Positions 1-6,206 of a DNA stretch of 10,948 nt are shown here, piece after piece. This DNA comes from Anoxynatronum sp033549305 (GTDB lineage: Bacteria > Bacillota > Clostridia > Peptostreptococcales > Tindalliaceae). The notes under the pieces are model-generated. The model ran no database searches and was not told the origin of the DNA. It worked only from the letters and a program-made list of their open reading frames with translations. The position numbers and the translations under genes are program-made. Each line of letters starts with the position of its first letter. Position 1 is the stretch's first letter. Where the stretch lies: the NCBI GenBank assembly GCA_033549305.1, contig JAWSUV010000091.1, forward strand, positions 1 to 10,948. Direction: 5' to 3'.

Positions 1-118
1 TCTGGAGGTTATTGTTTTTTCAAAGGTCATTTTCACGTTTTACAGGAATGCTTAAGGATCAGTGTGTTCGGGTTCATAATCTCTTGAAACACAAGGCTTA
101 CCATTACATGGATAAACA

Positions 119-817
119 CTATTTTTTCATTACGCCAAAATACCTGCGATTTATCCAACGTTCTAACAAGCCCAATAATCCGTCAGTCACAATCGCCAAT
201 AAAGCCACCAGAATACTGCCTGCCACCGTCAGTTCAAACGTGCGGGTCGTAATCCCTCTAAAGATCAACACTCCCAGTCCACCACCACCAATGAAAGCCG
301 CAATGGTGGCAATGGAAATTGTCATCACGGTCACTGTTCGGATAGCGGCAATGATATAGGGCAACGCCATGGGAATTTCCACATAACGAAGAATCTGAGC
401 ATTGGTACTGCCCATGCCCCTGGCAGCCTCCAGCATTCCTTCATCCACCTCAGTGATCCCTACGTAAGTGTTTCTTACCAGCGGGAGCAATCCATAAATC
501 AGTAAAGCGGCAATGGCTGGTTTTTCCCCAGTGCCCAGAATGGGAAGCATAAATCCAAAGAAGGCTATCACCGGAATGGTATAGAGAAAACCTGTAAATC
601 CAATCACGTAGGGTGCCGCCCGCCGGGTTCGCGTAATCAGAATCCCCAGAGGAATGCCTATGGCAATAATAATCACCAGGGCTGTCAGAGAAATCTGGAT
701 ATGCTGCCAAAAAGAGTCAGTGATCAGGGTTCTCCGCTGGCTCATCAAATTGAGTAATCGTGTCATGAATGGCTGCTGACGGACTGTCAGGAAGCTGAGA
801 GTTGCGATGATATTCAC
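119..817 (-). CDS. ABC transporter permease, glycine betaine/choline/carnitine (OpuB/OpuC/ProW) type
   Basis: This is a 232-residue inner-membrane permease of the binding-protein-dependent family. It would form the channel through which an ATPase and a substrate-binding partner import a compatible solute such as betaine, choline or carnitine. It has about five to six hydrophobic segments, and residues 129-152 hold the EAA loop (LEAARGMGSTNAQILRYVEI followed by P..LP), which docks the ATPase. The string GGGGLG near residues 177-182 is typical of OpuCB/OpuBB proteins. The start is GTG at 817, 8 nt after an AAAGGAG ribosome binding site. The stop codon of the DUF523 gene lies 37 nt upstream with no terminator between, so the two are probably co-transcribed. 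No ATPase or binding protein is visible; they may lie beyond base 1. The family call is firm, the substrate is inferred. Confidence 0.88.
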   Translation of the reverse strand: MNIIATLSFLTVRQQPFMTRLLNLMSQRRTLITDSFWQHIQISLTALVIIIAIGIPLGILITRTRRAAPYVIGFTGFLYTIPVIAFFGFMLPILGTGEKPAIAALLIYGLLPLVRNTYVGITEVDEGMLEAARGMGSTNAQILRYVEIPMALPYIIAAIRTVTVMTISIATIAAFIGGGGLGVLIFRGITTRTFELTVAGSILVALLAIVTDGLLGLLERWINRRYFGVMKK

Positions 818-854
818 AGCTGCCGCTCCTTTCGATGGTAAAACATTTTGTGGG

Positions 855-1826
855 CTATTCGGTCACCGTCGTCTCTCCATTTATCATTTTTTGTACACGC
901 TGTTCATCCCTGTATAAGATGGGAGCCGAGGAGAAAAACTGACCCTTTTCAAAGGCTCTTCGCTCCATCTCCAGCAGTTCCCGTGTGATATGGGTGACAT
1001 TACGCGGGGTTTCCGGGGGGAGCACCACATCCATTTCTCCTTTTTCTTTGCGCCGATAGTAAACATAGCTTTTCCAGAGCCGCTGCTTTATGCGGGCTAC
1101 GCTGGACGGTTTACGAAGAATATGCAGAATCTGTGTTTTAAACTCGTCAGCATATCCAGGGAAAAAGCCTTTTGGCAATGCAGCCAAATCTTTGCCAATT
1201 TGACGTGATGCGGGATCATCTAATTCCTGACATAAAAACTTCACGGTATACCATAAATTGTATAATTCCTGCTTGGATGTCACTTCCTGACGCTGCACCC
1301 ACGCAAAGGCGTGCAACCGTCGGCGCCAATCCCACCAGCGCAGGGGACTCTCCAAATCAATGGCGGGAATCAGAAAAAATCCTTCGTTAAGCAGAAGCGC
1401 ACCGAACACGCCCGGAGGATGGCCCAAACGTTTATTTTTTAGGCTGGTCCGGTACACACCGCAGGTAGGGCTTCCTTCCATAAAGACATATCCCACCGCA
1501 CCGACGCTCCGCAGCATTTCCAGTGACTGGAGACAGGCTTGCTTCAACTCCTCCGTCACATCCCGGCCTTTCCGGTTTAACACACGGGCTTTGCCGTCCC
1601 AGACGTCCTGGCCGCTGCCACCGGAAATGCGAATCGGTTCCCTGGGGACTCCCAGACCCGCCATGACCTCAGGACAGACCGGATGCCAGACGAAATCTCC
1701 CTGCTCCCGGTTTAACAGCTTAATGCGGTCCCACCCTTTGCGGTTATATCGATATGGTGCACCAAAATTACATCCACTCACTCCCAGCACGACGCGTTGC
1801 TGCAGAATAAACTGCACGGTAATCAT
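855..1826 (-). CDS. DUF523 family protein (TudS/YbbK-like, probable [4Fe-4S] protein) with long C-terminal extension
   Basis: Residues 9-130 match the DUF523 family. Its three conserved cysteines are all present: Cys19 (VSGCNFG), Cys51 (HPVCPE) and Cys122 (GSPTCG), with the PRxPIRISGG and GRDVT motifs between. In characterised members (TudS thiouracil desulfurases) these cysteines hold a [4Fe-4S] cluster used to remove sulfur from thiolated uracil. A similar reaction here is inference. The remaining roughly 190 residues are basic, rich in Trp, Arg and Lys, and probably helical; I could not match them confidently to DUF1722, the usual partner domain. The start is ATG at 1826 with AAGGA 7 nt upstream (ATG at 1832 is the alternative), giving 323 residues. 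The frame is open up to 1973, but that stretch contains the argB terminator and a promoter, so it is unlikely to be translated. It likely heads an operon with the downstream permease. Confidence 0.82.
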   Translation of the reverse strand: MITVQFILQQRVVLGVSGCNFGAPYRYNRKGWDRIKLLNREQGDFVWHPVCPEVMAGLGVPREPIRISGGSGQDVWDGKARVLNRKGRDVTEELKQACLQSLEMLRSVGAVGYVFMEGSPTCGVYRTSLKNKRLGHPPGVFGALLLNEGFFLIPAIDLESPLRWWDWRRRLHAFAWVQRQEVTSKQELYNLWYTVKFLCQELDDPASRQIGKDLAALPKGFFPGYADEFKTQILHILRKPSSVARIKQRLWKSYVYYRRKEKGEMDVVLPPETPRNVTHITRELLEMERRAFEKGQFFSSAPILYRDEQRVQKMINGETTVTE

Positions 1827-1892
1827 CTCCATTTCCTTATACTCATCCGATGAGGCCAGCAGGCACAGTCGGCTCACAGGATGTTCTTTAGC

Positions 1893-1922
1893 CTTATACC
1901 CATTGATAATATGAATATGCAA
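1893..1922 (-). promoter_or_regulatory. Candidate promoter for the DUF523-permease unit
   Basis: On the minus strand TTGCAT and TATAAG are separated by 18 nt, about 65 nt upstream of the ATG at 1826 and directly after the argB terminator. The -10 overlaps GGGTAT, so a sigma-B-like reading is possible, but no good GTTTAA box lies at the right distance. It is a moderate match seen by eye. Confidence 0.5.
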
Positions 1923-1944
1923 AAGGCCTGCCCTGAGGCAGGCC
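1921..1944 (-). terminator. Rho-independent terminator of argB
   Basis: A perfect 8-bp stem (GGCCTGCC, loop TCAG, GGCAGGCC) is followed by TTTTGC on the minus strand, 29 nt after the argB stop. The T tail is short, so some readthrough into the DUF523 gene is possible. The other strand has no T tail. Confidence 0.72.
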
Positions 1945-1972
1945 GCGTGGAGCTGGATCGGAACCAACAGCA

Positions 1973-2821
1973 TTAACGGGTCAGCATCGTTCCAATGCCG
2001 TCATTAGTAAAGATTTCAAGCAGCAACGCATGGGGTTTGTTTCCGTTGATCATATGCACCCGTTCCACACCGCCCATCACTGCTTTTCGACAGTATTTTA
2101 TTTTGGGTATCATCCCGTTACGAACAATGCCGGAAGCGATATAGCCATCAATTTCATCCACAACTATGTGAGAAATAATGCTCTCAGGCAGTTCCACATC
2201 TCTCATAACGCCTTCAACATTGGTAATATACACCAGTTTTTTAGCATTAAGGGCCAGTGCAATCCGGGAAGCAGCTTCATCTGCATTAATATTGTATGAT
2301 TCTCCATTCGCCCCGATCCCTATGGGTGCAATAACCGGAACATAATCCAATTTCAACAGATGCTGTACCAGATCGCTGCGGACTTCCCGCACTTTTCCCA
2401 CGTATCCCAGCTCCGGATCACGTGCTTCCGAATAGAGAAGTCCTCCGTCTTTGCCGCTTAAACCGGTGGCCATCACCCCCATACTGTTGATTCGGCCTAC
2501 AATTTCGCTGTTAATTTTTCCCAGCAATGCCATTTCCACCAGTGTCATGGTTTCCGCATCAGTCACCCGAAGTCCATGTATATAGACAGGCTCTTTACCG
2601 ATTTTCACCATAAGTGCTGTAATCTCAGGACCGCCCCCATGAACGATCACCGGATTCATGCCTACATATTTCATCAGAACAACATCTTCAATAACCGTTT
2701 GCTTCAGTTCTTCATCAATCATGGCATTCCCACCATATTTAATCACCACTGTTTCGTTGCGGAACTGCTTGATATAAGGCAGGCTTTCCACAAGAATGCC
2801 TGCTTTTTCACCAGGGGTCAA
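1973..2821 (-). CDS. argB: Acetylglutamate kinase (N-acetyl-L-glutamate 5-phosphotransferase)
   Basis: ArgB phosphorylates N-acetylglutamate with ATP in the second step of the acetylated arginine/ornithine pathway in the cytoplasm. The amino-acid-kinase fold is clear: VVIKYGGNAM near residues 25-34 with the phosphate-contacting Lys28, the glycine loop VIVHGGGPEI near 58-67, LSGKDGG, and INADEAASRIA near 193-203. The N-terminal helix before the first strand (PGEKAGILVESLPYIKQF) is typical of hexameric, arginine-inhibited kinases and absent from the arginine-insensitive E. coli type, so feedback inhibition is likely. I place the start at TTG 2821, exactly 8 nt after AAGGAG (2835-2830). The GTG at 2830 overlaps that ribosome binding site and is unlikely to be used. 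Length is then 282 residues, usual for the family. It stands alone: no other arg gene is in the window, and it has its own promoter, operator and terminator. Confidence 0.96.
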   Translation of the reverse strand: MTPGEKAGILVESLPYIKQFRNETVVIKYGGNAMIDEELKQTVIEDVVLMKYVGMNPVIVHGGGPEITALMVKIGKEPVYIHGLRVTDAETMTLVEMALLGKINSEIVGRINSMGVMATGLSGKDGGLLYSEARDPELGYVGKVREVRSDLVQHLLKLDYVPVIAPIGIGANGESYNINADEAASRIALALNAKKLVYITNVEGVMRDVELPESIISHIVVDEIDGYIASGIVRNGMIPKIKYCRKAVMGGVERVHMINGNKPHALLLEIFTNDGIGTMLTR

Positions 2822-2839
2822 GGTAACCACTCCTTAAAG

Positions 2840-2853
2840 TGTATATAAATACA
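2840..2853. promoter_or_regulatory. Probable ARG box (ArgR/AhrC operator)
   Basis: TGTATATAAATACA fits the ARG-box core TGNAT-N4-ATNCA as an imperfect palindrome. It lies directly downstream of the argB -10 box (2854-2859), over the expected transcription start, which is where bound ArgR would block transcription. A second box at the usual spacing is not convincing; only AT-rich partial half-sites follow upstream. Confidence 0.6.
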
Positions 2854-2881
2854 TTTATACTTATATTTACACATTTGTCAA
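2854..2881 (-). promoter_or_regulatory. Sigma-A-type promoter of argB
   Basis: A perfect TTGACA (2881-2876) and TATAAA (2859-2854) are separated by 16 nt on the minus strand. The expected start of transcription near 2847 gives a leader of about 25 nt before the TTG start. Confidence 0.75.
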
Positions 2882-2896
2882 GGATTTTCTTATCAT

Positions 2897-2927
2897 AAAA
2901 GCCGGCATCCTGATCAAGAACGCCGGC
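2897..2927 (-). terminator. Terminator of the ytxH-like/DUF948-like operon
   Basis: An 11-bp stem with two G-T pairs (GCCGGCGTTCT, loop TGATC, AGGATGCCGGC) is followed by TTTTAT on the minus strand, 25 nt after the stop codon of the DUF948-like gene. Confidence 0.8.
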
Positions 2928-2951
2928 CGGCTGCTGCGTACGAATTGTTGC

Positions 2952-3347
2952 TTAGAACCATTTCTTTTTCTTTGAACCACCAAAAAGAGATTTGATCATC
3001 AGCAGCAGTTTGAAAACTTCCTTCAACGGTATGACTACCTCTTCATTAATCCCTTTCACCATATCAGTCGCATAATCAGTCACTTCACTGACATTCTCTA
3101 TGGTTGTTTGCACATGAACCATGCTTTTGTCTACATTCCCCGTGATCCCTTCTACATTTTCCAGTACCCGGGGGATTCGTTCAAGGGTTTCGTTCAAATG
3201 CTTTTCATTTTTATTCACGATTTGTTGAATGCTTTTCAGACTTTCATTCACTTTCATCAACAATACGATCAAATAAGCCAGTACACCTACCCCGAGAATT
3301 GACAAAAGGACCACCAGCAGTTCACCCACAGTGATGGTTGCATTCAT
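2952..3347 (-). CDS. Small membrane-anchored protein, DUF948 (YtxG)-like
   Basis: This 131-residue protein has one N-terminal membrane segment (residues 9-31, VVLLSILGVGVLAYLIVLLM). A long polar helical part with heptad-like spacing (32-110, many Asn, Glu, Val and Ile) follows, then a basic tail (GGSKKKKWF). This layout resembles DUF948/YtxG proteins, but the match is by architecture rather than by a diagnostic motif. Function is unknown; an envelope-associated structural or stress role is inferred from its partner. The ATG at 3347 follows AAAGGTGG by 6-7 nt. It lies 22 nt downstream of the ytxH-like gene, so the two share a transcript. In Bacillus subtilis ytxG and ytxH are also neighbours in a stress operon, which supports the call. 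Confidence 0.65.
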   Translation of the reverse strand: MNATITVGELLVVLLSILGVGVLAYLIVLLMKVNESLKSIQQIVNKNEKHLNETLERIPRVLENVEGITGNVDKSMVHVQTTIENVSEVTDYATDMVKGINEEVVIPLKEVFKLLLMIKSLFGGSKKKKWF

Positions 3348-3369
3348 GATATCCCACCTTTATGATCGT

Positions 3370-3930
3370 TTATTTTTCCATTTCCTTTTTAGCTGCGGAT
3401 GCTGCCTTTTCAACTTTTTCCCTTGTATCTTCGACTTTTTCTTGCATCTTATCTGCCTTGGCCTGTGCTTCTGTCACTTTTTCTTCTGCCAGTTCTGCGG
3501 CTTCTTCCGCAGCTTCTTCCGCCTCTTCTCCCAGCTCATCAGCATTTTTCTTTATTTTTCCCTTCAGTTCGATGGCTTTCTCTTTCAGGTCGGCAGCCTT
3601 TTCTTCCAATACTTCCCGTGTTTCCTCATAATACGATGATAACTTTTCTTTTCCTTCATCAAAATTCTCTTCCAACTTAATTTTTGTCTCTTTTAACTCG
3701 TCTTCCACTTTCTCCTTTGCCTTCAACAACTCTTCCTTGGTTTTCTTTCGAGTGTTTTCACCTTTATCAGGTGCAAAGAAAATCCCCGCCAGACCACCCA
3801 GGAAGGTTCCTGCCGCCAGTCCTTTTACAACCCCTTTACGCTTCTCCGCTTCTTTTTCTTTGCGGGCCCGCTCCGGACTTAAGGCAGCAGCGAGTTCTTT
3901 CATCTTGTTTGACAATTCTCTCATGCTCAT
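3370..3930 (-). CDS. YtxH-like envelope/stress protein with long charged helix
   Basis: This is a 186-residue protein. Residues 33-54 hold the YtxH motif: a Gly/Ala-rich hydrophobic stretch (GLAAGTFLGGLAGIFFAPDK) followed by a GENTRKK-type basic end. It may insert in or lie against the membrane. Residues 55-186 are almost entirely Lys, Glu, Ala and Asp, with repeated EKA/EEA/KEK patterns, so they should form a long charged amphipathic or coiled-coil helix resembling LEA or apolipoprotein-like sequences. YtxH proteins are general-stress proteins of unknown biochemical role. The ATG at 3930 (MSMREL) is chosen because GGGAG lies 8 nt upstream and because the longer in-frame start at 3993 would run through the promoter. 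It is first in an operon with the DUF948-like gene. Low complexity makes distant homology claims unsafe. Confidence 0.8.
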   Translation of the reverse strand: MSMRELSNKMKELAAALSPERARKEKEAEKRKGVVKGLAAGTFLGGLAGIFFAPDKGENTRKKTKEELLKAKEKVEDELKETKIKLEENFDEGKEKLSSYYEETREVLEEKAADLKEKAIELKGKIKKNADELGEEAEEAAEEAAELAEEKVTEAQAKADKMQEKVEDTREKVEKAASAAKKEMEK

Positions 3931-3966
3931 TTTATCCACTCCCTTTTTGGCATTGTTTACAATAAC

Positions 3967-3991
3967 ATACCCGCGATCATCATAAATAAAC
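3967..3991 (-). promoter_or_regulatory. Sigma-B-like promoter of the ytxH-like operon
   Basis: On the minus strand GTTTAT (3991-3986) and GGGTAT (3972-3967) are separated by 13 nt. The Bacillus sigma-B consensus is GTTTAA then GGGTAT with 12-15 nt between, so only one base differs. The start codon is 37 nt from the -10. An overlapping sigma-A reading (TTGTTT-N18-TATGTT) is weaker. Whether this organism has sigma-B cannot be seen here. Confidence 0.55.
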
Positions 3992-4008
3992 AAGCGTTTT
4001 CAATACAC

Positions 4009-4034
4009 ATAAAACCCCGGTTTGCACCGGGGTT
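4009..4034 (-). terminator. Terminator of the glutamine synthetase gene
   Basis: An 8-bp perfect stem (AACCCCGG, loop TGCAAA, CCGGGGTT) runs into TTTTATG on the minus strand, 22 nt after the stop codon. It separates the gene from the ytxH-like operon downstream. Confidence 0.85.
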
Positions 4035-4056
4035 TGCACCAGCATACCAATCCAAA

Positions 4057-5997
4057 CTAGTTTCCGTTCGTTTCTTCCAACAGATTGCGCCGATATTGCA
4101 GATATAATTGTTTCAGCGTGGCTGCTTTATCGGCAATCAGGAGCTGCAGTCCTGATACTTTTTCATAATTCTGTTCCGCAATTGCTTCCCTCAACTGGGT
4201 AAGGAATGATTTTTTTTCAAGACTGTCTTTCATCAGATCATAGCGAATGGCATTGATTTTTTCCCAGTTCACCACATCAAGGTCTGTCACATAATCCAGT
4301 CCATGAAGCTTACGGGTGTTTCGAACCAATTTCATGTGCAGCGGGATCAGTCTTCCTGAGATTTCCATCACCCACTGGTCCAAGGTAGCCAGTTCATACG
4401 AACGAACAATGATCTCGGTGAACACATCGCCGCTGAACAGCTTCGCCCGCTTTTCCAGTGCCTTGTTGAAGTTACTGATGTTTTCCCAGACAGTGGCCGG
4501 AGGCTTTCCAAATAGAGCATTCCGTTCTTCTTCTGTGTAGTCGTCAAAAACATCGTGTTCACTGTGGAACATCCGGTCTTTTGCCAGATAGAATTTCTCT
4601 TCCCCAGCCTTTTTTGAAAACTCCGTCTCAAGTTCTTTCGAACTTAATTCGGCCTGTGCAACGGCTCCGATCCCATCAAGCATCATCTGATAAGAAGCTG
4701 CCACATACAAGTACGTATTTGACATGGGGTTGGGTGCCCTTAATTCAAAACGGGTGGCCAACGGGTTTTTCAGGTCCCGCACAAGACCCACCAGAACAGT
4801 TCTGTTTCTGGACGGCATTTCCGGTGTGTGCCCAACGGATGCCACGATGCATACCGGCGCTTCGAATCCTGGTTTCAATCGGTTGAAAGCGTCATTGCTG
4901 GAGGTGATAAAGGGGTTTATGGCTTCATAATTTTCAAGCAATCCCATGAGGCATCCCCACCCCAGAGAACTCATAAACTCGTCTTGCTTTTGAGCTGTCA
5001 TGAGATTAATGTGTTGTCCGTTTTTAAGGAGTAAAGCAATCCCCATATGGGTGTGTTTCCCGCAACCGGCAACACCCTCAATGGGTTTTGCCTGGAATGT
5101 CACTTCCAGCCCATGACGTTCAAAAACTTCCTCGACAATTTCTCTCACAAATGCCTCGTTATCGGCCGTTTCCATCGGAGTGTTGTATTTCCAGTCGATT
5201 TCCAGCTGTTCCATCACATGGTTCAGTTTCCCTGTGTTGCTGATTTTTGCGGTGACACCGCCTACTTCTTTATGCCCCATCTCAGGATCCAGCCCGTAGT
5301 AGCCCAGCATCATAATGGATTCTTCCAGTGCTGATCGGACACTGCCTTTGGTGCGCTTCCAGTATTGTTCTTTCAGCGTCTGTGAAGCAGACAATTTTTC
5401 TTCGTCTGCCTTATCCTGAGGAGTCCTGACCCAGAATTCCAGCTCTGTGGCCGCTGTCAGTTTTACCCGCTCAATTGCATCAACGGAATCAATACCATAT
5501 TCAGCCAATAAGGATGGGTGTTCGGTAAAAATGCTGAGGAGTTTCTTTCCAAAATAATCTTCCATTCGTTTCAAAACTCCCCTTGATCCCACATAGCGCC
5601 CATCATGCGCTAAAAAAGCGGGGATACGCAGGGTTCCCACTGGCAACCCGGTTTCAGGATGAAGGTGATCGGCATTGTAGTCAATGTACCAGTTGACGTC
5701 GAGGTCGGGGATCAAATCCACTTTGGCATTGTTTAGTGTCGCAATTTCATGCAGCATAACACTTGAACCGTCTGTCTGAACTCCCAGTTGCAGAAAACCG
5801 TCCACATCCTCAAGCAGGATGGAAATAGGAATCTTCTCATCTGTATTGTTACCGCGCAGATCAACACCAACCAATGAAACAAACTGAATGTTTGGGAATG
5901 CCTGCAACAGTTTTGTCAGGATTTCTTTCTGATGGGTCCATACCGGTACACTGTATAAAAGCTTATGCGAGAGTAATTTTTCCATGTTTTTTTCCAA
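4057..5997 (-). CDS. Glutamine synthetase, large divergent form (646 residues)
   Basis: The family makes glutamine from glutamate, ammonia and ATP in the cytoplasm. The N-terminal beta-grasp part is visible (VSLVGVDLRG near 40-49, TDGSSVMLHE near 75-84, DLIPDLD near 94-100). The catalytic part follows: ELEF near 185-188, the metal-site region MGHKEVGG near 240-247, GCGKHTHMGI near 311-320 (equivalent to the GSGMHxH loop), SRNRT near 396-400, and RFELRAPNPMSNTYLYVAA near 416-434. About 200 residues follow, mostly helical, which ordinary type I enzymes (about 440-470 residues) lack. The type III signature NGSGKHNNWS is absent, and so is an adenylylation motif like NLYDLP. I choose TTG at 5997 because AAGGAGG (6012-6006) ends 8 nt upstream; the ATG at 6015 precedes that site. 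The gene is monocistronic with its own promoter and terminator. A glutamine synthetase-like enzyme acting on another substrate cannot be excluded. Confidence 0.85.
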   Translation of the reverse strand: MEKNMEKLLSHKLLYSVPVWTHQKEILTKLLQAFPNIQFVSLVGVDLRGNNTDEKIPISILLEDVDGFLQLGVQTDGSSVMLHEIATLNNAKVDLIPDLDVNWYIDYNADHLHPETGLPVGTLRIPAFLAHDGRYVGSRGVLKRMEDYFGKKLLSIFTEHPSLLAEYGIDSVDAIERVKLTAATELEFWVRTPQDKADEEKLSASQTLKEQYWKRTKGSVRSALEESIMMLGYYGLDPEMGHKEVGGVTAKISNTGKLNHVMEQLEIDWKYNTPMETADNEAFVREIVEEVFERHGLEVTFQAKPIEGVAGCGKHTHMGIALLLKNGQHINLMTAQKQDEFMSSLGWGCLMGLLENYEAINPFITSSNDAFNRLKPGFEAPVCIVASVGHTPEMPSRNRTVLVGLVRDLKNPLATRFELRAPNPMSNTYLYVAASYQMMLDGIGAVAQAELSSKELETEFSKKAGEEKFYLAKDRMFHSEHDVFDDYTEEERNALFGKPPATVWENISNFNKALEKRAKLFSGDVFTEIIVRSYELATLDQWVMEISGRLIPLHMKLVRNTRKLHGLDYVTDLDVVNWEKINAIRYDLMKDSLEKKSFLTQLREAIAEQNYEKVSGLQLLIADKAATLKQLYLQYRRNLLEETNGN

Positions 5998-6052
5998 GTC
6001 TGCGTCCTCCTTCATCCCTGTATATCAGGCGAGATTCAGATAAATAAATTCT

Positions 6053-6080
6053 ATTATAGCATGACACTTGAAATTGTAAA
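6053..6080 (-). promoter_or_regulatory. Sigma-A-type promoter of the glutamine synthetase gene
   Basis: TTTACA (6080-6075) and a perfect TATAAT (6058-6053) are separated by 16 nt on the minus strand, about 55 nt before the TTG start. No GlnR site (TGTNA-N7-TNACA) is evident. The nearby TGTTTGCCTTTACA has the wrong spacing. Confidence 0.72.
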
Positions 6081-6139
6081 GGCAAACACGGGCGAAAATA
6101 ACCAAAATTGAATATTTATGCAAACCTTTTCCTTCCTTT

Positions 6140-6156
6140 CGAGGCAATATGCCTCG
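6140..6156. repeat. Short perfect inverted repeat upstream of the glutamine synthetase promoter
   Basis: CGAGGCA and TGCCTCG are separated by ATA, about 60 nt upstream of the -35 box and just beyond the terminator of the gene at 6207. It could be a protein-binding dyad or an RNA hairpin. It has no T tail, so it is not a terminator by itself. Confidence 0.45.
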
Positions 6157-6174
6157 TTCCTTTATCGTTTCAAT

Positions 6175-6199
6175 AAAAAACCTCCATGGCAGGAGGTTT
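6175..6199 (-). terminator. Terminator of the PsiE-like/CorC-domain gene
   Basis: An 8-bp stem (AAACCTCC, loop TGCCAT, GGAGGTTT) is followed by TTT and then ATTG on the minus strand, 8 nt after the stop codon. Confidence 0.8.
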
Positions 6200-6206
6200 A
6201 CTGTTT

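Noticed and set aside
1..118. Possible start of the next transporter gene on the minus strand (ATG near 30)
   Set aside because: No ribosome binding site precedes it and the dozen visible residues do not resemble an ATPase or binding protein start.
12..359. Plus-strand frame starting at TTG with GGAGG just upstream
   Set aside because: Most of it lies antisense to the conserved part of the permease gene, and its protein (Pro-rich, then a run of Met, Ala, Val) looks like a shadow of that gene.
1360..1914. 184-codon plus-strand frame
   Set aside because: It is antisense to the cysteine motifs of the DUF523 protein, has no recognisable domain and no ribosome binding site that stands out.
3331..3985. 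Several overlapping plus-strand frames rich in Phe, Ser, Leu and Pro
   Set aside because: They are the mirror of the Lys/Glu/Ala-rich ytxH-like gene; the biased composition of that gene keeps other frames free of stops.
6066..6090. GlnR-like operator (TGTTTGCCTTTACA) near the glutamine synthetase promoter
   Set aside because: The half-sites are too close: 14 bp in total instead of the 17 bp of TGTNA-N7-TNACA.
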